Assembly: GCF_002567005.1 (NCBI RefSeq)
Contig: NZ_NUZU01000028.1
Span: forward strand, 62,001 to 126,000
DNA from: Bacillus sp. AFS073361
GTDB lineage: Bacteria; Bacillota; Bacilli; Bacillales; Cytobacillaceae
Direction of reading: 5' to 3'
Length of the DNA: 64,000 bases
The first letter of the stretch is position 1. Every line of letters starts with the position of its first letter. Under the pieces are notes generated by a model. The model was not told where the DNA came from, did not search any database, and worked only from the letters and a program-made list of their open reading frames with translations. The translations under genes and the position numbers were made by a program. Below, one piece after another: positions 1-7,625 of the stretch.

Positions 1-1347
1 AAAATTTTAGCAGAAAAGATTCTTGAACAACTAGGCGGCCCGGCGAATATTAGCAATTACACGCATTGTATGACAAGACTTCGTGTGACACCAAAGGATG
101 ACGCACTTGTCAACCAAGCGGCCATTAAGAAAATAGACGGAGTCATGGGCGTAGTAGAGGAGGAAACCCTCCAAATTATTCTTGGACCTGGAAAAGTAAA
201 TAGAGTCACAGAAGAGTTTGGTAAATTAATAGAAGCCGCTGGCGGAATCGATTTGAAAGAAAAGGCGGCCAGCAAAAAGGCGGAAATCAACAAAAAGAAT
301 GCGACACCGTTTAAACTGTTTTTACGAAAAATCTCTAGTATTTTCATCCCGTTAATCCCTGCACTTGTTGCCTCCGGATTGATTACCGGGATTACAAAAG
401 CAATCGTTCAAGCGGGATGGTTAGCAGCAGATTCCCAACTGGCGACTATTTTATCGGTTATTGGCAGCGGTTTATTTGGTTACCTTGGCATTTTAGTTGG
501 TACCAACGCAGCGAAAGAATTCGGTGGTTCACCCGCACTCGGGGCGATTGCTGGTATTTTAATCATTAACCCTGCGGTTGCAGGAATCAAATTGTTTGAT
601 ACTGCTTTACTTCCGGGACGCGGCGGTTTAATCGGAGTTTTATTTGCCGCCATCTTTATTGCTCTAGTTGAAAAACGAGTTCGTCGTTATGTTCCACAAT
701 CGCTTGATCTATTTATCACACCAACGGTTGCTTTATTGGTTACTGGTATTGTTACTTATCTTGTCTTTATGCCGTTGGGTGGTTTTGTGTCAGATGCGAT
801 TACAAAAGGATTAACGTCACTGCTTGATGTGGGTGGTGTAGTGGCTGGATTTGTCCTTGGGGCCACCTTCCTGCCGCTCGTTGTCACTGGTTTACATCAA
901 GGATTAACACCGATTCACTTGGAGTTAATTAATACACTTGGAAATGACCCGCTTCTGCCAATCTTGGCGATGGGTGGTGCGGCACAAGTCGGGGCTGCAT
1001 TTGCGATTTACGCTAAGACGAAGAAAACTCGCTTAAAAAGAGCGATTGGCGGGGGTCTTCCTGCAGGAATTCTTGGTATTGGTGAACCCCTGATTTTCGG
1101 TGTGACCTTACCATTAGGCCGTCCATTCTTAACTGCCTGCTTAGGTGCAGGTGTCGGCGGTGCGTTCCAGGCTGTCTTCCATGTGGCAACTATCGCGGTT
1201 GGGGTTTCTGGTTTACCGCTGGCATTTTTAGTCGTAACTGGGCAAGTCCTGCTGTATCTGCTTGGTGTATTAATTTCTTATGGAGCTGGGTTCTTGTTCA
1301 CCTATTTATTCGGCTTCAATGATGATATGGCCGGTGAGTTTGATTGA
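1..1347 (+). CDS. murP: PTS transporter subunit EIIBC, MurNAc-type (5' end outside window)
   Basis: Membrane phosphotransferase permease that imports and phosphorylates an amino sugar, most likely N-acetylmuramic acid, using phosphate passed from EIIA. The reading frame is open from base 1, so the start lies upstream. A short EIIB domain comes first; its phosphorylated cysteine is in the motif THCMTRLRV (Cys codon 67-69). A charged linker near base 280 leads into a hydrophobic EIIC domain with about ten membrane segments and the conserved GLHQGLTPIHLELI and GIGEPLIFGV stretches. The stop overlaps the TTG start of the next gene. The identity rests on that neighbour: EIIBC of this type next to a MupG-like protein is the arrangement of MurNAc recycling operons. 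On sequence alone a sucrose- or trehalose-type EIIBC cannot be excluded. Confidence 0.8.
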   Translation, partial: KILAEKILEQLGGPANISNYTHCMTRLRVTPKDDALVNQAAIKKIDGVMGVVEEETLQIILGPGKVNRVTEEFGKLIEAAGGIDLKEKAASKKAEINKKNATPFKLFLRKISSIFIPLIPALVASGLITGITKAIVQAGWLAADSQLATILSVIGSGLFGYLGILVGTNAAKEFGGSPALGAIAGILIINPAVAGIKLFDTALLPGRGGLIGVLFAAIFIALVEKRVRRYVPQSLDLFITPTVALLVTGIVTYLVFMPLGGFVSDAITKGLTSLLDVGGVVAGFVLGATFLPLVVTGLHQGLTPIHLELINTLGNDPLLPILAMGGAAQVGAAFAIYAKTKKTRLKRAIGGGLPAGILGIGEPLIFGVTLPLGRPFLTACLGAGVGGAFQAVFHVATIAVGVSGLPLAFLVVTGQVLLYLLGVLISYGAGFLFTYLFGFNDDMAGEFD

Positions 1348-2351
1348 TCGGTATTAGTTTTTATTTAAATGATCCTTTAGCAGAAGAGCGGATTAGATTT
1401 GCTGGGAAAATGGGTGTGAGGCGGGCATTTACGTCGCTTCACATCCCAGAAGAGTCTGGGGATTTAGCAGGCCGTGCGTGTGAGTTGCTTGAGGCAGCAA
1501 AAGAGGCTGGTATCGAGGTGTATGCAGATGTATCGGCACGAACGCCTGCCCATTTAGGATTGGATAGTTTATTTTCGTTAAAATCCTTAGGGGTTATCGG
1601 TTTGCGGTTGGATGACTTTTTTGCGAATGAGACGATTTTGAGTCTGGCGAAGGAATTCAAACTCGCGCTTAATGCGAGCATTTTGTTTGAGGAAGATGTG
1701 CGGGCGCTGTTAGAAGGCGGGTTAGAGGCTAGTCAGCTGCTGGCATGGCATAATTTCTACCCAAGGCGTGAAACGGGATTATCGGATTCGTTTTTTCAGG
1801 AGCAAAATGAGCTTTTTAAAAGGTATGGTATTCCGGTAAGCGCGTATATTCCAGGTGATGGTGAGAAACGCGGCCCGTTGTATGAAGGGCTGCCAACCTT
1901 GGAAGAGCATCGCGAAGTTGATCCGTATCGGGCTGCGCTGGAGTTGTTCCGCGCGGGTGTGGAGGATGTTTACATTGGTGATCCGGAGGTAAGTGAGGAC
2001 CTTCTTCAAAAATTAAACGATTTTGACTGCCATCATCGTGTTTCGATCCGAGTTGAAGGCTTCCAGGAAGGTGAGTTCCGGCTCCGCCCTGATTTTTCCC
2101 GTGATGTTCTAAGGCTTATGGATACGAGAAGTTCTGAATCAGTCGCCGCTCGGAATACGGTTGAGCGGCCGCTGGGGACGATTACTCGAGATAATGATCT
2201 CTATGGACGCTATCGCGGGGAGGTACAAATCACGCTTCATGACCTCCCGGCCGATGAGCGAGTCAATGTGGTCGGAAGGGTTGTGGAGGAGGACTTGCCG
2301 CTCCTTTCCTTACTGCAGCCAGGGCAGCTTGTCAAGCTGATTCGGGTATGA
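1344..2351 (+). CDS. mupG: MupG-type 6-phospho-N-acetylmuramidase (DUF871 family)
   Basis: Cytoplasmic TIM-barrel protein of the DUF871/MupG family. Characterised members cleave MurNAc-6-phosphate-GlcNAc after PTS uptake. The start is a TTG at 1344 that overlaps the stop of the EIIBC gene (TTGA), so translation is probably coupled. The N-terminus MIGISFYLNDP and the run RRAFTSLHIPEE are family hallmarks. The middle YPRRETGLS, and the C-terminal small barrel from about residue 225 (GTITRDNDLYGRYRGE), also match the two-domain family plan, and 335 residues is normal. A strong terminator follows at 2362. The function is assigned by family and operon context; no catalytic residue was independently checked. 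Confidence 0.8.
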   Translation: MIGISFYLNDPLAEERIRFAGKMGVRRAFTSLHIPEESGDLAGRACELLEAAKEAGIEVYADVSARTPAHLGLDSLFSLKSLGVIGLRLDDFFANETILSLAKEFKLALNASILFEEDVRALLEGGLEASQLLAWHNFYPRRETGLSDSFFQEQNELFKRYGIPVSAYIPGDGEKRGPLYEGLPTLEEHREVDPYRAALELFRAGVEDVYIGDPEVSEDLLQKLNDFDCHHRVSIRVEGFQEGEFRLRPDFSRDVLRLMDTRSSESVAARNTVERPLGTITRDNDLYGRYRGEVQITLHDLPADERVNVVGRVVEEDLPLLSLLQPGQLVKLIRV

Positions 2352-2361
2352 TATAAAAGTC

Positions 2362-2391
2362 AAAAAACCAAGGGAGCCCCTTGGTTTTTTT
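2362..2391. terminator. Rho-independent terminator after the MurNAc operon
   Basis: Perfect stem AAAAAACCAAGGG / CCCTTGGTTTTTT around an AGC loop, with U tracts on both strands. It can therefore serve mupG from the left and the cytochrome gene from the right. Confidence 0.92.
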
Positions 2392-2411
2392 GTAGCTGCG
2401 GCTAGTAGTAA

Positions 2412-2702
2412 CTAATTTTCCATCAGCCATTTTGTTACAATCTCTGATTTTTCCGCATCTAATAGATTTCCAGGCATTTTTTTCGTGCCTTCGTTGACAA
2501 TCTTCAGAACTTCCGCTTCAGAATATTTACCTTTCATATTTGTTAAACCCGGGCCAACAGCTCCTTGTAATTGATCGCCGTGACAAGCGGCACAACTTTC
2601 TTTATAGATTTCTTCCCCATCCATTGCTGTACTGGATTTAGTTGATGAACAGCCCGTTACTAATATAAGCGCCAACACTACAGCCACCCACAGTCGACTC
2701 AC
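2412..2702 (-). CDS. cccB: Lipoprotein cytochrome c (c551 type)
   Basis: Small membrane-anchored cytochrome c that carries electrons on the outer face of the membrane. The chosen start is GTG at 2702 because a good site (GGAGG, then AAACATC) lies directly before it. A longer frame starting at 2720 would place that site inside the gene. The product is about 96 residues: a short lipoprotein signal with lipobox VTGC (Cys18), one heme site CAACH (Cys37, Cys40, His41) and a likely axial Met76 in KKMPG. Size and plan resemble B. subtilis CccB, hence the tentative symbol. It stands alone between two terminated units, with its own promoter at 2721-2749. Confidence 0.85.
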   Translation of the reverse strand: MSRLWVAVVLALILVTGCSSTKSSTAMDGEEIYKESCAACHGDQLQGAVGPGLTNMKGKYSEAEVLKIVNEGTKKMPGNLLDAEKSEIVTKWLMEN

Positions 2703-2720
2703 GATGTTTCCTCCAAACAC

Positions 2721-2749
2721 ATTATAATTGTTCTTTATAACTATCTTAA
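2721..2749 (-). promoter_or_regulatory. Putative sigma-A promoter of the cytochrome c gene
   Basis: On the minus strand TTAAGA (2749-2744), a 17-nt spacer and a perfect TATAAT (2726-2721) precede the cytochrome start by about 20 nt. Confidence 0.5.
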
Positions 2750-2848
2750 TAGAGTTTGGATGCGAAATTTCACCTCAAATATGAACAAAAATGTAAACTT
2801 CGCGCTATAAAGGACATATGGAGTGTTCAATAAACAGCTAATCACATC

Positions 2849-4015
2849 TTAGGAACGAACGTGGGCAGGCAGGGTTATATTTGATACGCTATTACCTTCA
2901 ACCAATTTGAAATCTATCATATTTTGTATTGGTACTTTCTCACCTTGAATTTGTTTAAAAAGTAAATCTACTGTTTTTATGCCAATAAATTCTTCATCTT
3001 GTTGAATGTGAGTGAAAACCATAGCGTTATACAGCCGTCCGGGATGGTCGAAACAAGCAATGGCATAATCTTTAGGAACCGATTTTCCAAGTGATTTAAG
3101 TACTTGGGCTAGTACACATGCTATTTCATACTCACAAGCAATGAATGCGGTCACCTGTGGATTTTCCTCGATAAACTTCTGCAGTTTCATCTCATCCTCA
3201 AAAACCTGCTCTGATTGCCTAAATGTCGGCAAGGTACAGAAAATATCCGTTAATAAATAATTTGGACTAACTCCCATTTCCCTCTGCGAATATGCCGTCA
3301 TAAATCCTTGAATTCTCTCTTCGATTGATGAGGTGTATTCTTCTGGCGGGGAAACAAACGCAATATGCTTATGTCCTTTGGAAAACAAAAACTCTGTTAA
3401 TTCCTGAGTCGCTGTCTTATTGTTTGTATAAACGGCACAAGCTTGAATTCCTTTTAAATATCTGTCAATTAAGACGAGTGGAAATCCCTCAAGTACCAGT
3501 CGTAATAAGTTTGCTGTGTAATGCTGCCCGTGGACTGGACAAATAATAATCCCTTTTACCCCCTGCTGAATCATGGAATGAATGGCTTCTTCTTCTTGTT
3601 CTTGGCTGCCATATGTCAACTTGACCAACAGGTTAAACTTCAATTCAGAGCAGCGTTTCTCAATATTATTCAGCATTATCCTTCCAAAACTATCGGAAAA
3701 GAACTCAGGTATAATCAGACCAATCAATCCATTCACGTCTTGATCCTGATGTTCCCTTTGTTCCAGCTGATTCTTTGAATCAACTGTTCCAAAATCAGGA
3801 AGGGTCATAGAAACATAGGAACCTTTGCCTCTAATGCGCTCGATTGCCCCAATTTGCACCAATTTATCAAGCGCCTTTTTCGAAGTGATTCTACTGACTT
3901 GAAATTGGTCCGCTAGTTCTCTCTCTGTGGGAACTTGATCCCCTGGTTGTATTTTACCGTTCTCGATCTGATTTAATAAATTAATATAGATTTTTTCATA
4001 TAATGGAATTTCCAT
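2849..4015 (-). CDS. GntR/LacI hybrid transcriptional regulator (AraR-like architecture)
   Basis: DNA-binding regulator with a GntR-type winged helix at the N-terminus (motifs PLYEKIYINLL, TERELADQFQVSRITSKKAL, RIRGKGSYV in the first 70 residues) fused to a LacI/periplasmic-binding-like sugar sensor (about residues 90-385; GLIIPEFFSDSFGR, ISFVSPPEE-type strands, FDHPGR). This is the plan of AraR. The ATG at 4015 is chosen because AGGA sits at the right distance before it; a frame extension back to 4111 has no ribosome site and reads AT-rich nonsense. It is transcribed away from the ABC importer and alpha-mannosidase operon, so it is probably the local repressor, released by a mannoside or a derived sugar. 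Effector unknown. Confidence 0.85.
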   Translation of the reverse strand: MEIPLYEKIYINLLNQIENGKIQPGDQVPTERELADQFQVSRITSKKALDKLVQIGAIERIRGKGSYVSMTLPDFGTVDSKNQLEQREHQDQDVNGLIGLIIPEFFSDSFGRIMLNNIEKRCSELKFNLLVKLTYGSQEQEEEAIHSMIQQGVKGIIICPVHGQHYTANLLRLVLEGFPLVLIDRYLKGIQACAVYTNNKTATQELTEFLFSKGHKHIAFVSPPEEYTSSIEERIQGFMTAYSQREMGVSPNYLLTDIFCTLPTFRQSEQVFEDEMKLQKFIEENPQVTAFIACEYEIACVLAQVLKSLGKSVPKDYAIACFDHPGRLYNAMVFTHIQQDEEFIGIKTVDLLFKQIQGEKVPIQNMIDFKLVEGNSVSNITLPAHVRS

Positions 4016-4383
4016 GTTAATCCTCATTTCGTTCAAATGATATATTAAATATATTATATAATACAACTCATTACAATGCATTAAAAAATATATAATTTTA
4101 TGGCGGTTCAACTAGTCCGTTTTCTAGGAAAAGAAAGAAAATCATTAAAAGATATGACCGAATTATAGTACTTTTATATCATTTTTTATTAAGAATATAG
4201 TAAATATTCAAAAAATATATTGACTTAATATAAATATATCAATTATCCTATCAACATATAAAGTTAGAAAATTAAGGCAAGGGAGGAATGAATTAGGTTG
4301 GGGCATTGGCATCATTTTTATATTCAATTATGAAATCGTTTTCTTTTGCTCAAAACAATAAATGAGAGAATGGGTGAGAGTGT
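4016..4383. promoter_or_regulatory. Divergent control region between the GntR/LacI gene and the ABC/GH38 operon
   Basis: A 368-bp gene-free, very AT-rich stretch. It holds a plus-strand promoter candidate TTGACT (4220-4225), an 18-nt spacer and TATCCT (4244-4249), with ATTGA...TCAAT arms spanning the spacer that could be part of an operator. Around 4035-4075 is a dense run of ATATAT-type palindromic DNA upstream of the regulator. I cannot single out the regulator's operator with confidence. Confidence 0.45.
4331..4344 (+). promoter_or_regulatory. CcpA cre-like site
   Basis: TGAAATCGTTTTCT matches the cre pattern TGWNANCGNTNWCA at 13 of 14 positions and lies 40 nt before the binding-protein start, downstream of the putative promoter, where it could block elongation. 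Catabolite repression is inferred. Confidence 0.5.
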
Positions 4384-5757
4384 ATGAAAATGAAGAAGTA
4401 TAAGCGATTAGCAGTTGTTTCCCTTATCACTGGAAGTGTATTGTTGAGTGCAGCATGCTCGAATCAAAGCGCTTCGACAAAAGACAGTAATAAAGAAGTC
4501 ATTAAAATTACATATCGATCTGGTGGAGGAACGAACAAAGGGTTTACAGATTGGCTCAATAAAGAAATTATCCCGGAATATGAAAAGAACAACCCCAAAA
4601 TAGACATTCAGCTGGCACCATTAAATGTCTCGGAAGGGGATTACTTTGCGAAAATTGCCTTAATGCTGAAATCCAAAAATACAGCGCCTGATATCGTAAC
4701 AGAGGATACCTTTATGGTGAATTCAGATGCGAGCGCCGGTTATTTGACACCGCTTGATGATAAGATCGAGGGTTGGAGTGATTGGAGCAACTATACCGAA
4801 AATGTTAAGCAAGGTGTTATTGCGCAGGACGGAAAGATTTATGGGGTGCCTTTTAACACAGACTCCCGAGGACTTTGGTATAACAAGGATCTATTCACGA
4901 AAGCGGGCCTTCCAGTTCCGTGGGAGCCTAAGTCATGGGATGATATCCTGCAGGCCGCAAGAACCATAAAAGACAAGCTTCCTGATGTGACACCGTTTTG
5001 GATGAACTCCGGAAAAGCAACAGGGGAAGCAACATCGATGCAAACATTTGAAATGTTGCTTTATGGAACGAAAACTCCTCTTTATGATAACGATTCGAAA
5101 AAATGGATTGTAAAGAGCCAAGGACTTACGGATACCTTCAAATTTATAGATACGATTTATAAGGAAAAGCTTGGTCCAAATCTTTCTCAAGTATTAAATG
5201 GACAGGCAGGTGCTGTGGCCTATCAGCAATTAATGCCTAAAGGCAAGCTGGCCATTGGCTTAGACGGAATCTGGCAGACAGGTACCTGGGGTGAGACTGG
5301 CGCAGTACCTTGGCCTGAAGCCTTTACGACGTTAGGATTTGCCGCGATGCCAACCCAAAATGGGGAAGCGCCTGGAACCATCACGATGTCCGGCGGATGG
5401 GCACTCTCTATTCCAAACAATTCAAAGCATAAAGATGAAGCATGGGAATTTATTGAATTTGCCTCAAGCAAGGAACACACTCTGTCACTTCTAACAAAAG
5501 AAAGAAATTTGACAACGCGTGATGATGTTGCACAAGAGAAGTCGTATCAGGAAATTCCGATGTTTAAGGAAGCGACTGAATTTTTGAAATTTGCTCAATT
5601 CCGTCCTGCCGTTGATAAATATCCAACTGTATCCACACAAATTCAATCACTTGTCGAGGACGTTGTAACAGAAAAATTAACTCCAGAGCAGGCTGCAAAG
5701 GAATATCAGAAAAATGTGACAAAAATTGTCGGTCAAGACAATGTGATTGAAAAATAA
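4384..5757 (+). CDS. ABC sugar transporter, lipoprotein substrate-binding protein
   Basis: Extracellular sugar-binding lipoprotein of the MalE/CUT1 type. It has a basic N-terminus, a hydrophobic core and lipobox SAAC with the acylated Cys25. The fold motifs KITYRSGGG, YGVPFNTDSRGLWYNKDLF and GGWALSIPNNSKHKDEAWEF are typical of family 1 oligosaccharide binders; 457 residues is the normal length. It is the first gene of a unit with two permeases and a GH38 alpha-mannosidase, which points to mannose-containing oligosaccharides as ligand (inference). A stem-loop at 5778 separates it from the permeases and probably lets this gene be expressed more strongly than they are. A cre-like site and divergent regulator lie upstream. 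Confidence 0.9.
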   Translation: MKMKKYKRLAVVSLITGSVLLSAACSNQSASTKDSNKEVIKITYRSGGGTNKGFTDWLNKEIIPEYEKNNPKIDIQLAPLNVSEGDYFAKIALMLKSKNTAPDIVTEDTFMVNSDASAGYLTPLDDKIEGWSDWSNYTENVKQGVIAQDGKIYGVPFNTDSRGLWYNKDLFTKAGLPVPWEPKSWDDILQAARTIKDKLPDVTPFWMNSGKATGEATSMQTFEMLLYGTKTPLYDNDSKKWIVKSQGLTDTFKFIDTIYKEKLGPNLSQVLNGQAGAVAYQQLMPKGKLAIGLDGIWQTGTWGETGAVPWPEAFTTLGFAAMPTQNGEAPGTITMSGGWALSIPNNSKHKDEAWEFIEFASSKEHTLSLLTKERNLTTRDDVAQEKSYQEIPMFKEATEFLKFAQFRPAVDKYPTVSTQIQSLVEDVVTEKLTPEQAAKEYQKNVTKIVGQDNVIEK

Positions 5758-5777
5758 TCATCCACAAAAAGTAAAAT

Positions 5778-5815
5778 AAAGGTTACCTTTTTGTTCTTTG
5801 TAAAAGGTAACCTTT
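5778..5815 (+). terminator. Intra-operon hairpin between binding protein and permease
   Basis: Perfect 14-bp stem AAAGGTTACCTTTT / AAAAGGTAACCTTT with a 10-nt loop, followed by GTTTTAAA. It could be a partial terminator or a 3' end that stabilises the binding-protein mRNA, as known for malE-type operons. The permease start at 5845 is 29 nt beyond it. Confidence 0.7.
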
Positions 5816-5844
5816 GTTTTAAATATAATCGACCGGGGTGTGAA

Positions 5845-6765
5845 ATGAATACAAATACGGTTGTATCACCAACAGTCGCCATAAAAGAGAAGAAGAGAAA
5901 GGATCATACTCTTGTAAAATCGGTTCTCTTCTTATTGCCGGCATGGATCCTATTGCTTGTCTTTTTTGTTGGACCTATATTACTAACTTTTTATTTTGCG
6001 TTTACGAATCTTGCGTTAACAGGAACAGAGGCTAAGGAAATTCAGTTTATCGGATTTCAAAACTTTTTATCCATGTTTGAAGATCCCAATTTCCGAATCA
6101 GTGTTGTAAAAACCATCGTGTTCTTGCTTTTTTCTGCCGTTATTGGCCAGCAGGTTTTAGGGTTCATTTTGGCTGTCCTTATGAAGGAGAAAAACAAAAC
6201 GTTTCGTCGAATCATCGGCATCATTGTTCTTGCCGGCTGGGTAACCCCTGAAATTGTGGTAGCTTTTTGCTGGGTAGCATTCTTAAGTGATAACGGAACC
6301 TTAAATTTAATTTTGCAGCATATAGGCTTAAAGCCGGTTACGTGGTTATACACCTTTCCGATGGTTAGCGTAGTCGTTGCGAATATTTGGCACGGAACGG
6401 CCTTTTCGATGCTCGTTTTCCAAGCAGCCTTAGATGATGTTCCGAAAAGTGTGGAAGAGGCAGCTATGATGGATGGAGCCTCTCGTTTTCAAGTCATGTT
6501 CCGCATTGTACTGCCGATGGTTAAAGGATCAATCGTTACCAATATGGTTCTGGTAACCTTGCAAACATTAGGTGTTTTTACCTTGATTTTTTCTATGACA
6601 GGCGGAGGGCCTGGAACATCAACACAAACTCTTCCTATTTTTATGTACAACCAGGCATTCGTCAATTATCAACTTGGTTATGGAACGGCGATTTCACTCA
6701 TCCTGCTCGTCATCGGTATCGGTGCAAGCTTGATTTATATCCGTTCTATGAAGGTCAATCTTTAG
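5845..6765 (+). CDS. ABC sugar transporter permease (MalF-like)
   Basis: Inner-membrane permease with six predicted membrane segments, 306 residues. The start ATG at 5845 follows GGGGTG; a frame extension to 5791 begins inside the upstream hairpin and is rejected. The EAA loop that contacts the ATPase is present as EEAAMMDGASRFQVMFRIVLP (its first residues at about base 6459). It is followed 11 nt later by the second permease. No ATPase gene is found in this operon, so it must borrow one, as CUT1 importers of Bacillus do with MsmX. Substrate inferred from the GH38 neighbour. Confidence 0.9.
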   Translation: MNTNTVVSPTVAIKEKKRKDHTLVKSVLFLLPAWILLLVFFVGPILLTFYFAFTNLALTGTEAKEIQFIGFQNFLSMFEDPNFRISVVKTIVFLLFSAVIGQQVLGFILAVLMKEKNKTFRRIIGIIVLAGWVTPEIVVAFCWVAFLSDNGTLNLILQHIGLKPVTWLYTFPMVSVVVANIWHGTAFSMLVFQAALDDVPKSVEEAAMMDGASRFQVMFRIVLPMVKGSIVTNMVLVTLQTLGVFTLIFSMTGGGPGTSTQTLPIFMYNQAFVNYQLGYGTAISLILLVIGIGASLIYIRSMKVNL

Positions 6766-6776
6766 GAGGAGTTACT

Positions 6777-7601
6777 GTGAACCATTATAAAACTGAAAAA
6801 CTGGTTCCATACATTATTTTAACAGTTCTTGGAATCATGTTTCTTTTACCGCTTTTGTGGGTGTTGTTTGCATCCTTCGATCCAAATGCCCAGCAAGCTT
6901 TAAAAATGCCCAGCTCCTTTACGGTAAACAACTTTACGTCAATCTTGGCGGATCCTGCCAATCTTCGTTCCTTTGGAATTGGACTGTTTATCTCATTAGG
7001 ACAGGCAGTGCTAGTTGTAGTTGTTGCCGTTATGGCAGCGTATCCACTTTCACGTTATGCCTTGAAGTTTAAAAAGCCATTTATGTATACCATTTTGTTT
7101 ATGACCGCTTTGCCGATTACTGCGGTAATGGTGCCTGTCTATCAACTCTTTATTTATATCAACATGCAGGATTCTCTCATCGGGACCATTTTGTTTTTGA
7201 CTGCATCCGGGCTGCCCTATGCGATTTGGATGATGAAAAATTTTATGGATTCTGTTCCATTGGAATTGGAAGAGTCTGCGTGGATCGATGGAGCATCCGT
7301 CTGGGCAGGATTAAGGAAAGTGGTTGCCCCATTAATGATTCCTGGCATTTGCACGGTCGCCATCTTTACCTTTTCCGGAAGTTGGGGGAACTTTTTCGTG
7401 CCGTACATCTTAATCCAGACCCCGGATAAATTTCCTGCTTCCGTAACTATTTTTCAATTTTTTGGTAACTTTGGAATGATTGAATACGGAAAACTTGCTG
7501 CTTTCTCGCTGATTTATACGATGCCTTCAGTCATCTTGTATATGTTTTCACAACGTTTTATGTCCCAAGGCTTCAGCTTAGGTGGAGCCTCCAAAGGATA
7601 A
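6777..7601 (+). CDS. ABC sugar transporter permease (MalG-like)
   Basis: Second membrane subunit of the importer, 274 residues. It starts at GTG 6777, after a strong AGGAGG ribosome site. It has six membrane segments and an EAA loop reading LEESAWIDGASVWAGLRKVV near base 7262. In MalG-like subunits the C-terminus ends close after the last helix, as here (SQGFSLGGASKG). It pairs with the MalF-like permease just upstream and is followed after 24 nt by the alpha-mannosidase gene in the same transcription unit. Confidence 0.9.
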   Translation: MNHYKTEKLVPYIILTVLGIMFLLPLLWVLFASFDPNAQQALKMPSSFTVNNFTSILADPANLRSFGIGLFISLGQAVLVVVVAVMAAYPLSRYALKFKKPFMYTILFMTALPITAVMVPVYQLFIYINMQDSLIGTILFLTASGLPYAIWMMKNFMDSVPLELEESAWIDGASVWAGLRKVVAPLMIPGICTVAIFTFSGSWGNFFVPYILIQTPDKFPASVTIFQFFGNFGMIEYGKLAAFSLIYTMPSVILYMFSQRFMSQGFSLGGASKG

Positions 7602-7625
7602 TCATTATTTAGAGGAGCGTTTGAT